This document shows, piece after piece, positions 51,254 to 60,721 of a stretch of 64,000 bases of DNA. Positions within the stretch are counted from its first letter, which is position 1, and the number at the start of each line of letters is the position of its first letter. The position numbers and the translations under genes were made by a program. The DNA is from Comamonadaceae bacterium (GTDB lineage Bacteria; Pseudomonadota; Gammaproteobacteria; Burkholderiales; Burkholderiaceae_C): positions 37,365-101,364 of the forward strand of contig CANBWP010000007.1 of assembly GCA_947373185.1 (NCBI GenBank), given 5' to 3'. The notes beneath the pieces are model-generated. The model saw nothing but the letters and a program-made list of their open reading frames with translations. It made no database searches and was not told where the DNA came from.

Positions 51254-52971
51254 CCGAGTTCTTGATCGCCAACATGGCGCCCATCATGTTCGCGTCGCTC
51301 ATCATGTTTTTGATGTTTGGCTACGCAGTCACCTTTTCTTTGGCCGCTTGCGGTTTGTTCTTTGGTTTTGTCGGTGTTGAATTGGGTGTCATTCAAGCCA
51401 CCTTCTTGCAAAGCTTGCCGCTTCGCATGTTCGGCATCATGCAAAACGACACCTTGCTGGCCATTCCCTTTTTCACCTTCATGGGATTGATCTTGGAACG
51501 CTCGGGCATGGCGGAAGACTTGCTCGACACCATTGGTCAGTTGTTCGGTCCTATCCGCGGTGGCTTGGCTTATGCCGTCATTTTGGTGGGTGCCATGCTG
51601 GCAGCGACCACCGGTGTGGTGGCGGCTTCCGTCATTTCCATGGGCCTCATTTCCTTGCCCATCATGCTGCGCTACGGCTATGACCGCCGCGTGGCGGGTG
51701 GTGTGATTGCCGCCTCAGGCACCTTGGCTCAGATCATTCCCCCTTCCTTGGTGCTGATTGTGTTGGCCGACCAGTTGGGCAAGAGCGTGGGCGACCTGTA
51801 CAAAGGCGCTTTCATTCCAGGCTTTGTGCTCACAGGTTTGTATGTGGGCTACATTTTGCTGATCAGCTTCATTCGTCCACATTGGGTGCCTGCGTTGCCT
51901 TTGGAGGCGCGAACCATCAAAGAAAATGACGGCAGCTCAGGCTTGCGCTCATTGTCTATCTTGACCCTCATCTCCGTGGCCATGTCCATTGGTTTTGCCA
52001 AGTGGTTGCCAGACACAACACCCTTGGATGAAACCATTGTGGTCTCGATGTGCGTGGGTGTGGGCTTTGCCTTCGTTGCATCCTTGATCAATAAAATCGC
52101 CAAGCTGGGTCTTTTGTCCAACATGGCCGAGCGTGTCACCTTTGTGTTGATTCCTCCCTTGGCCCTGATTTTCTTGGTGCTGGGTACCATTTTCTTGGGC
52201 ATTGCCACCCCCACCGAAGGCGGTGCCATGGGTGCGGTGGGCGCTTTGGTGATGGCCTTGGCGCGCAATCGCATTGACATGAAACTGATTCGTCAAGCCA
52301 TGGACTCCACCATGAAGCTGTCGTGCTTCGTGTTGTTCATCCTGATTGGCGCCACTGTGTTCAGCTTGGCATTCCAAGGTGTGGACGGCCCTGTGTGGGT
52401 GGAGCACTTGCTGTCTGGTTTACCAGGCGGTCAGTTGGGCTTCCTCATTGTGGTGAACATCTTGGTGTTCGTGTTGGCCTTCTTCTTGGACTTCTTTGAA
52501 CTGGCCTTCATCATCATCCCGCTCATTGGCCCTGTGGCTGAAAAACTGGGCATCGATTTGGTGTGGTTTGGTGTCTTGTTGGCGGTGAACATGCAGACGT
52601 CCTTCATGCACCCGCCCTTTGGTTTTGCCCTGTTCTATTTGCGCAGCGTTGCGCCGGTTGAAGACTACATCGACCGCGTGACCAAAAAGACCATCAAGAA
52701 AGTCACCATTGAAGACATCTACTGGGGTGCTGTGCCTTTCGTGATCATTCAAATCATGATGGTTGCTTTGATCATTGCCTTCCCAGGCTTGGTGTCCAGT
52801 GGCCTCACCAAAGAGCCTACGGTGGATGCTGAAGCCGTTCTCATGCAAATGCGTGCAGACACGGCTTCGGATGCCGCAGAGGCTGAGAAGACAGCCGCTG
52901 AGGGTGAAGCCGTCGATCCGGTCAAAGCCTTGATGGAATCCATGAAAGAAGATCAAGCCAAGAAGCCTTGA
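51250..52971 (+). CDS. dctM: TRAP transporter large permease (DctM type)
   Basis: Large transport subunit (573 residues, more than the usual 430-ish) with about 12 transmembrane segments. DctM signatures: PFFTFMGLILERSGMAEDLLDTIGQL and VIAASGTLAQIIPPSLVLIVLADQLG, then TPTEGGAMGAVGALV and EMAFIIIPLIGPVA-type FELAFIIIPLIGPVA. The extra length is a central insert (about 230-290) and an acidic, Ala/Glu/Lys-rich tail (DAAEAEKTAAEGEAVDPVK). The dctQ stop overlaps its start as ATGA. The binding protein is encoded convergently beyond the terminator. Confidence 0.92.
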   Translation: MTEFLIANMAPIMFASLIMFLMFGYAVTFSLAACGLFFGFVGVELGVIQATFLQSLPLRMFGIMQNDTLLAIPFFTFMGLILERSGMAEDLLDTIGQLFGPIRGGLAYAVILVGAMLAATTGVVAASVISMGLISLPIMLRYGYDRRVAGGVIAASGTLAQIIPPSLVLIVLADQLGKSVGDLYKGAFIPGFVLTGLYVGYILLISFIRPHWVPALPLEARTIKENDGSSGLRSLSILTLISVAMSIGFAKWLPDTTPLDETIVVSMCVGVGFAFVASLINKIAKLGLLSNMAERVTFVLIPPLALIFLVLGTIFLGIATPTEGGAMGAVGALVMALARNRIDMKLIRQAMDSTMKLSCFVLFILIGATVFSLAFQGVDGPVWVEHLLSGLPGGQLGFLIVVNILVFVLAFFLDFFELAFIIIPLIGPVAEKLGIDLVWFGVLLAVNMQTSFMHPPFGFALFYLRSVAPVEDYIDRVTKKTIKKVTIEDIYWGAVPFVIIQIMMVALIIAFPGLVSSGLTKEPTVDAEAVLMQMRADTASDAAEAEKTAAEGEAVDPVKALMESMKEDQAKKP

Positions 52972-52982
52972 TTCAAGGACGA

Positions 52983-53011
52983 AATATCGCCAGACAGTAT
53001 TTGGCGATATT
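52983..53011. repeat. 10-bp inverted repeat after dctM
   Basis: AATATCGCCA / TGGCGATATT with a 9-nt spacer, just after the dctM stop and before the strong terminator. It may be an extra mRNA 3' stem. Confidence 0.5.
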
Positions 53012-53018
53012 CTCTAGA

Positions 53019-53052
53019 CAACAAAAAACCCGCCTCGGCGGGTTTTTTGTTG
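53019..53052. terminator. strong bidirectional intrinsic terminator
   Basis: A 16-bp perfect stem (CAACAAAAAACCCGCC / GGCGGGTTTTTTGTTG) with a 2-nt loop and runs of A and T on the two sides. It ends both dctM and the convergent TRAP binding-protein gene. Confidence 0.95.
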
Positions 53053-53086
53053 GGGCCATGCATTGCCCCAGGCCGAGAACTGTGGC

Positions 53087-54166
53087 TTACAGCTTTTGGC
53101 TTTCCATGAAGTTGTTCATGCTGCCTTCTGCCAAGCTGAACCATTGGTTGGCTTCGCGGCGGAAGTTGGCGTAGTCTGAGTAGATTTTCTTCCAAGCGGG
53201 ATTGGTGTTGTTCAGGTCTTCATAGACTTGTTGTGAAGACTTGAACGCAGCGTTCATCACGTCTTTGGGGAAGACGCGCAATTTGGCGCCTTGACCAATC
53301 AGTGCCTTGAGGGCTGCTGGGTTTTTGTAGTCGTACTTGGCTTGCATGTCGGTGTGGGCAAAAGCTGCAGCGCACTCCACAATGGCTTTGTACTCGCTGG
53401 ACAAACCTTCGTAGGCCTTTTGGTTGACGTACAAGGCCAACTGTGGACCCACTTCCCAGAAACCGGGGAAGTAGTAGTTGGGTGCCACTTTGTTCAGACC
53501 CAATTTGAGGTCGTCATAAGGGCCAACCCATTCGGCTGCGTCGATGGTGCCTTTTTCCAGGGATTGGTAAATCTCGCCACCAGGAATGTTTTGGGGCACA
53601 ACGCCCAGGGGTTCCAGCACTTTGCCGCCGAAACCGCCCACGCGGAATTTCAAGCCTTTCATATCGGCCAAAGATTTGATCTCTTTGCGATACCAGCCGC
53701 CCATTTGAACGCCTGTGTTGCCCATTGGGAAGTTGACGATGCCCACTTTGGCGTAGAACTCACGGAACAGCTTCAAGCCATTGCCTTCGTACATCCAAGC
53801 AGTCATTTGACGGCTGTTCAGGCCGAAAGGGATGGCGCAATCCAACGCATAAGTTGGGTCTTTGCCGAAGAAGTAGTAAGGCGCAGTGTTGGCCATTTCG
53901 ACGGTGCCGTTGGACACGCCGTCGAGCACGCCGAACGCGGGCATCAATTCGCCAGCTGCGTGGGTGGTGATGGTGAACTTGCCGCCAGACAATTCGCCAA
54001 CTTTCTTGGCAAACACGTCGCAAACACCGAACAAGGTGTCCAAAGACTTGGGGAAGCTTGAGGCAATGCGCCAGCGCAATGCGGCTTGCGCATGAACCGC
54101 AGGGGCGACGCCTGCGGCCAAGACGCCAGCAATACCGGCATTTTTAATAAGGGAACGACGATCCAT
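53087..54166 (-). CDS. TRAP transporter substrate-binding protein, TakP-like
   Basis: Periplasmic binding protein of the DctP/TakP family, 359 residues from ATG 54166 (GGAG site 8 nt upstream; the track GTG is three codons earlier). A Tat-like leader DRRSLIKNAGIAGVLAAG precedes a mature domain with KPTYALDCAIPFGLN-type, MKGLKFRVGGFGGKVLEPLGVVPQNIPGG and EWVGPYDDLKLGL, features of 2-oxo-acid binding TakP. It is convergent with dctQM and probably supplies that permease. Confidence 0.9.
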   Translation of the reverse strand: MDRRSLIKNAGIAGVLAAGVAPAVHAQAALRWRIASSFPKSLDTLFGVCDVFAKKVGELSGGKFTITTHAAGELMPAFGVLDGVSNGTVEMANTAPYYFFGKDPTYALDCAIPFGLNSRQMTAWMYEGNGLKLFREFYAKVGIVNFPMGNTGVQMGGWYRKEIKSLADMKGLKFRVGGFGGKVLEPLGVVPQNIPGGEIYQSLEKGTIDAAEWVGPYDDLKLGLNKVAPNYYFPGFWEVGPQLALYVNQKAYEGLSSEYKAIVECAAAFAHTDMQAKYDYKNPAALKALIGQGAKLRVFPKDVMNAAFKSSQQVYEDLNNTNPAWKKIYSDYANFRREANQWFSLAEGSMNNFMESQKL

Positions 54167-54259
54167 GGGGTTCACTCCGGAAGTCTAGGTTGATGAATTC
54201 AGGACGCCGAGGCGACACCGAAGACTGCTTACAGTCATACGCTTATTGTAGAAAATTTG

Positions 54260-54281
54260 AAACCCCTCTAAGCGGGGGTTT
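54260..54281 (-). terminator. terminator after the ModE-like regulator
   Basis: AAACCCC/GGGGTTT stem with A- and T-rich flanks, between the regulator stop and the TRAP binding-protein start on the same strand. It should isolate the two transcripts. Confidence 0.6.
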
Positions 54282-54305
54282 TCCCTGCGATGGATCAAGC
54301 TTTGG

Positions 54306-55397
54306 TCAAACGGGTTTTCTGGGCCTCAAGTTCCACCATGGCAGCTCTTTTTTAAGAGATTGGACCAAGCCGGATTGGTGGGCCGCGTAGCCATTCATGG
54401 CGCCCAATGCCGTTTGCCATTGCACAGTTTCGAGTTGCAGGCGAAGGGCTTTGACCTGTGGTGAGTCAATGGCGCTTTTGAGGCAAGCCAGCCAATAGTT
54501 CTCTGTGACCAAGGGCACAAAGTCTAAACCTGCGGCAAGGGCTGCGCTTTCGATGGCCAGGCCTGTGTCCGCTTGACCAGATGCGATGCAGGTGGCAACG
54601 GCGCTGTGAGACAACTCTTGATGGTCGTAGCCTGACATTTGATGGGCTTGAATGCCCTGGTTGCGCAACAGCTCATCCAACAAAAGTCGCGTGCCAGTGC
54701 CCATGCCTCGGTTGACATACCTGAGTCTTTTTGTCACGACATCCTGAAGCGAATGAATGTTCAAGGGATTGCCCGGTTGCACCAACAGCCCTTGTGATCG
54801 TTTTGCAAACCCAATGAGTTTGTGTTGCCCTGGTTGTAGCAAAGGTTTGTAGGTGAGTGCAGAAAGACTTTGAGGATGAGGTTCGCAGAGGGTGTGAAAG
54901 CCTGCAATTTCACACCGTCCCTCGTTCAGTGCGCGAATGGCGTCCACGCTGCCACAAAAACGAATGTCCAAATGCAAACCTTCCCGGGCGCTTGTTTCAC
55001 GAAGGCGAATCAGGGCGTCATCATGGCTGGCATACAACGTGAGCAAGTGCACATCAGGATCAAATGCAACAGCAAAGGTGCGTTCAAGTTCGGCCATCAA
55101 GGACTCGATGGGCGCTGCCAGACGGGCTTGTGCCTGCCTTTCAGCCCAGAGCAATTTACTGGCGAATTCTGACAATTCGGCCGGCATGCCCTTTTCCCAA
55201 ACGATCAGGTTTTGTTGCAGTCGAAGCTCCCATTTTTTCAACTCACCCCATACATGGCGGTAGGACAAGTTCAAAGATTTGGCTGCGCCAGCAATAGAGC
55301 CTTGCTCGCGCACGGCTTGCAGCAGGTCCATGAGAGGATTGCGCAGCAAAGCTTGGGGGCGCTGCTGAGGCGCATCGGTTTCGCTGGGCGGCGACAT
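54306..55397 (-). CDS. ModE-like HTH regulator with C-terminal periplasmic-binding-like domain
   Basis: Transcription regulator of about 363-382 residues (start 55397 preferred, 55454 possible). The N-terminal winged helix (LMDLLQAVREQGSIAGAAKSLNLSYRHVWGELKKWE) is ModE/LysR-like. The remainder from about residue 100 is a PBP-type ligand domain (LLTLYASHDDALIRLRETSA, GMGTGTRLLLDELLRNQG) of the kind found in the single-component regulators of molybdate/tungstate uptake. It is divergent from tupBCA (about 110-167 nt apart), which suggests oxyanion-dependent control of that transporter. Confidence 0.83.
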   Translation of the reverse strand: MSPPSETDAPQQRPQALLRNPLMDLLQAVREQGSIAGAAKSLNLSYRHVWGELKKWELRLQQNLIVWEKGMPAELSEFASKLLWAERQAQARLAAPIESLMAELERTFAVAFDPDVHLLTLYASHDDALIRLRETSAREGLHLDIRFCGSVDAIRALNEGRCEIAGFHTLCEPHPQSLSALTYKPLLQPGQHKLIGFAKRSQGLLVQPGNPLNIHSLQDVVTKRLRYVNRGMGTGTRLLLDELLRNQGIQAHQMSGYDHQELSHSAVATCIASGQADTGLAIESAALAAGLDFVPLVTENYWLACLKSAIDSPQVKALRLQLETVQWQTALGAMNGYAAHQSGLVQSLKKELPWWNLRPRKPV

Positions 55398-55564
55398 GTC
55401 GGGGCCCCAGCTGTAAGAAAGGTCAATTTTTGGCACGGCTTGAGTGTGCCTCATTTATGCATGTTTCATGACGCGAGCTTGGATGGCCTATGCACGCCAT
55501 TTCATAGCGGAAGACCCATGGGGTTGAGGGTATTCAAAACGATTAGGATCGGCACACACTTTTT

Positions 55565-56305
55565 ATGATGAATACGTTCTCCAACAGCGTCACCACCGCA
55601 ATTCAATTGATCACCAGCTTGGATCCAGGTCTTTGGTCCATCGCCGGACGGTCCCTGGCCGTCAGCGCTTCAGCCTGTTTCATCGGGTGCGTGATGGGTC
55701 TGTTCCTAGGGGCCATTCTGGGGGTGACCAGATTCTCGGGCCGAGGGGGCGTTTTGACGCTTTTGAATACCTTTTTGGCCTTGCCTTCTGTGGTGGTGGG
55801 CTTGGTGGTTTACTTGGTGTTGTCGCGCACGGGCCCATTGGGCTTTTTGGGTTGGCTCTTCAGTTTCAAAGCCATGGTGCTGGCGCAGGTTTTGCTGGTG
55901 GTCCCGGTGGCTGCAGCGCTCAGTCGCCAAGTGGTCGAGGATGCTGAGCTGATGCATGGTGAGCAATGGCGATCCTTGGGTGCAGGCCCCTTTTTGCGAT
56001 GTGGATTGCTGGCCTGGCATGAACGATTTGCACTCCTAACCATCGTGGTCGCTTGTTTTGGTCGCGCGATCTCAGAGGTCGGTGCTGTCATGATTGTGGG
56101 CGGCAACATGGAAGGCTTCACACGGGTCATGACCACGGCCATTGCACTTGAAACCAGCAAAGGTGACTTGCCTTTGGCGCTGGCCTTGGGCTTGGTCTTG
56201 CTGGCCATTGTTGGGTGCTTGAATGCTTTGTTGGCGGTGTTCAACGCGTGGCAAGCGCGTCATCAGCAAGTCGGTCAAAACAGCCTGCGGGGGTGGGTGG
56301 CATGA
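55565..56305 (+). CDS. tupB: tungstate/molybdate ABC transporter permease (TupB)
   Basis: Inner-membrane permease of 246 residues with about six transmembrane segments. GEQWRSLGAGPFLRCGLLAW-type coupling loop and ISEVGAVMIVGGNMEGFTRVMTTAIALETSKGDLPLALALG are characteristic of TupB/ModB-like permeases (EAA loop region, about residue 135). It is divergent from the ModE-like gene and overlaps tupC as ATGA. Tungstate rather than molybdate is favoured by the TupA partner. Start at 55565 or 55568. Confidence 0.9.
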   Translation: MMNTFSNSVTTAIQLITSLDPGLWSIAGRSLAVSASACFIGCVMGLFLGAILGVTRFSGRGGVLTLLNTFLALPSVVVGLVVYLVLSRTGPLGFLGWLFSFKAMVLAQVLLVVPVAAALSRQVVEDAELMHGEQWRSLGAGPFLRCGLLAWHERFALLTIVVACFGRAISEVGAVMIVGGNMEGFTRVMTTAIALETSKGDLPLALALGLVLLAIVGCLNALLAVFNAWQARHQQVGQNSLRGWVA

Positions 56306-57024
56306 AGGCCTTGCTGTCCCTGTCTCATGTGAGTTTGAAGCTGGGGGGTGTTCAGGCCCTGAGCGACATCAGCTTGTCGATCGAGCCAGGCGAGCAAGTG
56401 GCCCTCATCGGTTCCAACGGTTCAGGCAAAAGTTGCCTGCTGCGAATGCTTCATGGTTTGCATGAGCCCTCAGATGGGCAAATGCACGGCGCCGCCTGCG
56501 GCCAAGCCATGTTGTTTCAACGGCCGCACATGCTGCGCACCAGCAGTTTGAACAATGTGGCCTTGGGCTTGTGGCTAGACCGAAGCCGTTCGCTGAGTTG
56601 GAAGGTGGCCAAACAACTGGCACATGATGCGCTGTCGCGGGTGGGCTTGTCGGGGGTGACCACGCAACATGCGGTGACCTTGTCGGGTGGCCAGCAGCAG
56701 CGATTGGCGTTGGCCCGTGCTTGGTCACGCGAACCTGAATTGTTGTTTCTGGATGAACCCACCGCCAGTTTGGACCCGCCTGCCAAACGTGAAATTGAAG
56801 CCTTGGTGCATCAATGGATCAAGCCTGAAGACGCCCCAAAAATTCGAACTTTGGTGTTTGCCAGTCACAACTTGGGGCAAGTCAAACGTTGGGCCAGCCG
56901 CGTGATTTATTTAGAACAGGGCCGCATTTTGGCCGACTTGCCTACCCCTGATTTTTTCAATGCCGACTGTTTGAAGCAACACAGTCTGCAGGCTTTTTTA
57001 TTTTTGCAAGGAGAAACACCATGA
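56302..57024 (+). CDS. tupC: tungstate ABC transporter ATPase (TupC)
   Basis: ABC ATPase of 240 residues from ATG 56302, which overlaps the tupB stop as ATGA; the track start is 29 codons too early. Walker A GSNGSGKS, Q-loop MLFQRPHML, signature LSGGQQQR, Walker B LLFLDEPTASLD and the switch His (FASHNL) are intact. It powers the TupB channel. Its stop overlaps the tupA start as ATGA. Confidence 0.93.
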   Translation: MKALLSLSHVSLKLGGVQALSDISLSIEPGEQVALIGSNGSGKSCLLRMLHGLHEPSDGQMHGAACGQAMLFQRPHMLRTSSLNNVALGLWLDRSRSLSWKVAKQLAHDALSRVGLSGVTTQHAVTLSGGQQQRLALARAWSREPELLFLDEPTASLDPPAKREIEALVHQWIKPEDAPKIRTLVFASHNLGQVKRWASRVIYLEQGRILADLPTPDFFNADCLKQHSLQAFLFLQGETP

Positions 57025-57854
57025 GTTTTTTCGGTTCACGCAATCCTGCCGTGCGAATCGCGGGTCGCAGCTTGTGGTGGGTCGTCATGGCCGGCATGAG
57101 TGCCCATGCCATGGCGCAATCGATTGTGATGTCCTCGACCACGTCGACTGAGCAGTCGGGCTTGTTTGCTGTCTTGTTGCCAGAGTTCAAAAAAGCCACA
57201 GGCATTGAGATCAAGGTGGTGGCATTGGGGACGGGGCAAGCGCTGGACATGGCGCGCCGCGGTGATGCCGATGTGGTGTTTGTCCACGATCAACCCGCAG
57301 AGGAAAAGTTTGTGGCCGAAGGCTTTGGCATCAAACGATTTCCAGTCATGTACAACGACTTTGTGGTGGTCGGACCGCAAGCAGATCCCGCCAATGTCAA
57401 GGGCCATGACATCGTGACGGCCTTGCGAAAAATTGCAGCCGGCAATGCACCCTTTATTTCACGCGGTGACAAGAGCGGCACGCATGCCGCAGAGTTGCGC
57501 TTTTGGACTCAAGCCGGACTCACCGACAAGAAGGGTGGCGGCTACAAAGAGTGTGGCTGCGGCATGGGGCCTGCGTTGAATATTGGAGCCTCTTCTGACG
57601 CTTATGTGTTGACAGACCGTGGCACGTGGCTGAATTTTAAAAATCGCGCCGATCTCAAAGTTTTGGTCGAAGGCGACACCAAAATGTTCAATCAATATGG
57701 TGTGATGGTGGTCAACCCTGCCAAACATGCTCATGTCAAGCAAGCACCAGCGCAAAAGTTCGTGGATTGGATCGTGTCGGCTTCTGGCCAAGCCACGATT
57801 GCCGCTTACAAAATTGGCGGCGAGTCGGTCTTTTTCCCCAACGCCAACAAATGA
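57021..57854 (+). CDS. tupA: tungstate-binding periplasmic protein (TupA)
   Basis: Periplasmic tungstate/molybdate-binding protein of 277 residues. The leader ends MSAHAMAQ, followed by the TupA oxyanion motif STTSTEQSGL (near residue 37) and GDADVVFVHDQPAEEKF, SRGDKSGTHAAELRFW and LTDRGTWL. The ATG overlaps the tupC stop as ATGA and has AAGGAG before it. In most operons tupA comes first; here the order is B-C-A. The stop lies 1 nt from the convergent XdhC gene stop. Confidence 0.92.
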   Translation: MSFFGSRNPAVRIAGRSLWWVVMAGMSAHAMAQSIVMSSTTSTEQSGLFAVLLPEFKKATGIEIKVVALGTGQALDMARRGDADVVFVHDQPAEEKFVAEGFGIKRFPVMYNDFVVVGPQADPANVKGHDIVTALRKIAAGNAPFISRGDKSGTHAAELRFWTQAGLTDKKGGGYKECGCGMGPALNIGASSDAYVLTDRGTWLNFKNRADLKVLVEGDTKMFNQYGVMVVNPAKHAHVKQAPAQKFVDWIVSASGQATIAAYKIGGESVFFPNANK

Positions 57855-57855
57855 C

Positions 57856-58896
57856 TCAACGGCCCGTGAAGCAGACGGGTGCCGTGGGGTCGATGGGCGG
57901 GCCTTCGTGTGAGTTCTTGGCGAAGGCGACATCCATGTCACGCGGCAAGGGCACGCCATTTTTAACGGCCAAGACTTCGGCCATGATGCTGACTGCAATT
58001 TCTGCGGGGGTTTTACTGCCAATGTAGATGCCGATGGGGCCACGCAGGCGCGCGAGAGAACTTTCCGTTTGTTCGAAGTGCTCCATCATGCGTTGTTGCC
58101 TCAGCAAGTTGTTGCGCCTTGAGCCTATGGCGCCAATGTAAAAGGCTTCCGTTGCCAGCGCAGCCAGCAAAGCCAGGTCATCGAGCTTGGGGTCGTGGGT
58201 CAGGGCAATCACACAACTGCGACGGTCGGGTTTGAAGCTCTCGACCAAATCATCGGGCATGTCGTGTTTGACCTGAACGCCGGCCACTGACCAAGCACCT
58301 CGGTATTCTTCGCGAGGATCGCAAACCGTCACAGCAAAGCCATTGAACAACGCCATGGTGGCCAAGTACTCGGTCATTTGGCCTGCGCCAATCAGAAGCA
58401 TGCGGTACTCAGGGCCGAAAGTGTTGATCAGTTGCGTGTCATCGATTTGAAGTTCGCTGGGCGCATCGGTGGACTTGAGGGTGATGGCGCCAGTGGCCAA
58501 GTGGGTGATGCGTTGGGTCAGTTGACCTTTTGAAAGTGAGTCAATGAGATCGTTCAAACACTTGGTATCGGGGTTGAATTCCAGCAGCAACTCAAGTGTG
58601 CCGCCGCAGGGCAAACCAAAGCGGTGTGCTTCATCGGCGCTGATGCCGTACTTCAAGCGAAGCGGCGGGGCGTTTTGAATGGCATGGGCTTTGCTGTACT
58701 GAGCAATCAGATCGTCTTCAATGCAACCGCCCGACACAGAGCCCACCACCGCACCAGTCTCGCACAGCGCCATGATAGAGCCAACAGGACGCGGGGAAGA
58801 ACCCCAGGTGCGGACCACGGTGGTCAGGAGTGCTTGATGCCCCGCTTCACGCCACGCTTTGAGCGTTCGAAGCACGACAATGTCTAAGTTTTCCAT
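57856..58896 (-). CDS. XdhC/CoxI-family molybdenum enzyme maturation factor
   Basis: XdhC family protein of 346 residues that binds and sulfurates the molybdenum cofactor for xanthine dehydrogenase-type enzymes. An N-terminal XdhC-CoxI domain (LTTVVRTWGSSPRPVGSIMALCETGAVVGSVSGGCIEDDL) and a C-terminal Rossmann XdhC domain (EYRMLLIGAGQMTEYLATMALFNGF) are visible. GSVSGGCIE contains the conserved Cys. It is the last gene of the cox-like operon, 31 nt after coxG. Confidence 0.9.
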   Translation of the reverse strand: MENLDIVVLRTLKAWREAGHQALLTTVVRTWGSSPRPVGSIMALCETGAVVGSVSGGCIEDDLIAQYSKAHAIQNAPPLRLKYGISADEAHRFGLPCGGTLELLLEFNPDTKCLNDLIDSLSKGQLTQRITHLATGAITLKSTDAPSELQIDDTQLINTFGPEYRMLLIGAGQMTEYLATMALFNGFAVTVCDPREEYRGAWSVAGVQVKHDMPDDLVESFKPDRRSCVIALTHDPKLDDLALLAALATEAFYIGAIGSRRNNLLRQQRMMEHFEQTESSLARLRGPIGIYIGSKTPAEIAVSIMAEVLAVKNGVPLPRDMDVAFAKNSHEGPPIDPTAPVCFTGR

Positions 58897-58927
58897 ATGC
58901 AGTCGTTCGATGATTTCGGTGGGGTCA

Positions 58928-59503
58928 TCAGCGAACCATGGACCACACGGCCACAGCGCCTACCAACAAGGCCAACCAGACCCATGTTGGCACGGGTGCA
59001 CTGGCCGCTTCGTGCGAGGGTGTTGCAAGCGAAGCCTCGCTGCTTGTCAGCGCGCTGGGGTATTTGGCTTGCAAGGCCTCATCAAACCGCTTGAAGAAGT
59101 CTTCGGCCAATGATTTGGCGGCGCCATCGATCAAACGCTGGCCCAGTTGCGCCAACTTACCACCCACAGTGGAATGAACGGTGTATTGCAATTCACAACC
59201 CTGCGCATTCGGGTGCAAAGACACTTTGGACTCGCCTTTGCCAAAGCCCGCCACGCCGCCTTGGGCTTCAAAGTTCAATGAATAGGCGTTGGGCGCTTGA
59301 ATGTCAGACAGCGTCACTTTGCCTGTGAATTTGGCAGAGACCGGCCCGATCTTGATGGCCACGCCCACGTTGTAAGTTTGTGCATCGGTGGCCTCAAACT
59401 TGTCGCAACCGGGAATGCAGGCTTTCAAGATGGCGGGGTCGTTCAGTGCGTCCCAAGCCTGCGCCTGTGTCACGTGTAAAACGCGTTGTCCTTGCATGTC
59501 CAT
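58928..59503 (-). CDS. coxG: CoxG-like protein (SRPBCC, membrane-anchored)
   Basis: Protein of 191 residues with an SRPBCC/CoxG domain (VTQAQAWDALNDPAILKACIPGCDKFE, then AKFTGKVTLSDIQAP and YTVHSTVGGKLAQLGQRLIDGAAKSL) and one C-terminal transmembrane helix (WVWLALLVGAVAVWSMV). CoxG recruits CO dehydrogenase to the membrane in Oligotropha and binds menaquinone in other species. It is 18 nt downstream of coxE. Confidence 0.9.
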   Translation of the reverse strand: MDMQGQRVLHVTQAQAWDALNDPAILKACIPGCDKFEATDAQTYNVGVAIKIGPVSAKFTGKVTLSDIQAPNAYSLNFEAQGGVAGFGKGESKVSLHPNAQGCELQYTVHSTVGGKLAQLGQRLIDGAAKSLAEDFFKRFDEALQAKYPSALTSSEASLATPSHEAASAPVPTWVWLALLVGAVAVWSMVR

Positions 59504-59521
59504 GGTGGAAGTCCTGTTTTT

Positions 59522-60703
59522 TTATGTGTGCAGCTTGAATAACTTGGTCATGGCACTTGCCAGTTCTTCCAAGCGAGATAAATTGTGGATGGCCAACATG
59601 CCATCGACATGTTGATTCAAAACACGCGCACCGGTTGCCAAGGGAGCGTAGCCCTCAAATCGGAGCAAAGGGTTGAGCCAAAGCAAAGAGCGGGTGTGCC
59701 GATTGAGCCAAACAAGTTCTGAGTCTAGCGCCTGCGCAGTGCCAGTGTCCAAGCCATCGCTGATTAACAACACCACCGTGCGCTTGCCTGTGAGTTTTTG
59801 GGCATGCGCAGTGCGCAATTGGGTGAGTGATTTTCCAAGCTGTGTGCCACCTGCAAAATCTTGAATTTGCTGGCTGGCCATGTTCAGCATGTCATCGGTG
59901 TCGCGCAGTTTGAAGGCGGCGTTCAAGTCGGTCAGGTCGGTGCCAAACGCAAAAATTTGACGGGGTGAACCGCGGGTGGCTTGGTGTAAAAAGGCGAGGA
60001 GCAATCGGGCATAGCGCTCCATCGAGCCAGAAATGTCCACCAAGATTAAAAGCGGTAAAGCTTGGTCGCTGCGTTGTCGGCGTGGCATGCTCCAAATTTC
60101 ACCCTCATGGCGGGCCGCCAGTTGCATGGTTTTGGCCCAGTCAATGCGCGCACCCTTGCCGCCCAGACGTGTGCGGCGGCCTTGAATGCGGGGCAGTGGC
60201 AGTTTGACTTGGCGGGCTAGTTTTTCGACCAAGTTGAACTCGCTGGCGCTCAAAGATTGAAAATCTGCATGCTGCAAGCGTTCACGGTCGCTGGCGCTCA
60301 TGGCAGCATCCAATTTCAGCGCGTCTTCTTTGGCCTTGTGCGGATCATTGAGTTTGGTTTTGGCCGCCAACGCTTCTTGCACCCGCGATTTGCGCGGAAC
60401 ACCTGGCGTGCCGGTAGGTGCCTTGGGCAGCAACTGAGACAACAATTGGCGCGTCAGTTCGGGGTCTTTGAAGAAGGCGGCAAACATTTGCTCAAACACC
60501 ACCAAGTCTTCTTGACGGCTCACCAAGCAAGCCTGAAGCGCCGCCGAAAAGTCGTTTTTGCGTTGGACGCCAATCAACTGTGTTGCCGCCAGTGCCAAGC
60601 TGATGCGGGCAGCGTCTATCGGCAAGCCTGCTCTGCGCAAGGCCCTGGCAAAACCCGTGATGTTGTCACTGAGTTTGCCGCTGCGTGCGTCACCTAACAG
60701 CAT
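59522..60703 (-). CDS. coxE: VWA-domain protein CoxE
   Basis: CoxE-type von Willebrand A protein, 393 residues, paired with the MoxR ATPase CoxD for maturation of the metal centre. The MIDAS motif is LILVDISGSMERYA (about residue 217), followed by the usual DGLDTGTA later acidic residue. The N-terminal helical region (ITGFARALRRAGLPIDAARISLALAATQL) is the CoxE family lead-in. Cytosolic. It lies 18 nt after coxD. Confidence 0.9.
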   Translation of the reverse strand: MLLGDARSGKLSDNITGFARALRRAGLPIDAARISLALAATQLIGVQRKNDFSAALQACLVSRQEDLVVFEQMFAAFFKDPELTRQLLSQLLPKAPTGTPGVPRKSRVQEALAAKTKLNDPHKAKEDALKLDAAMSASDRERLQHADFQSLSASEFNLVEKLARQVKLPLPRIQGRRTRLGGKGARIDWAKTMQLAARHEGEIWSMPRRQRSDQALPLLILVDISGSMERYARLLLAFLHQATRGSPRQIFAFGTDLTDLNAAFKLRDTDDMLNMASQQIQDFAGGTQLGKSLTQLRTAHAQKLTGKRTVVLLISDGLDTGTAQALDSELVWLNRHTRSLLWLNPLLRFEGYAPLATGARVLNQHVDGMLAIHNLSRLEELASAMTKLFKLHT

Positions 60704-60721
60704 GTTGCCTTGCGCCGCGTC

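Noticed and set aside
53291-54061. 256-residue plus-strand ORF inside the TRAP binding protein gene
   Set aside because: Antisense shadow; the composition mirrors the coding strand and no domain is visible.
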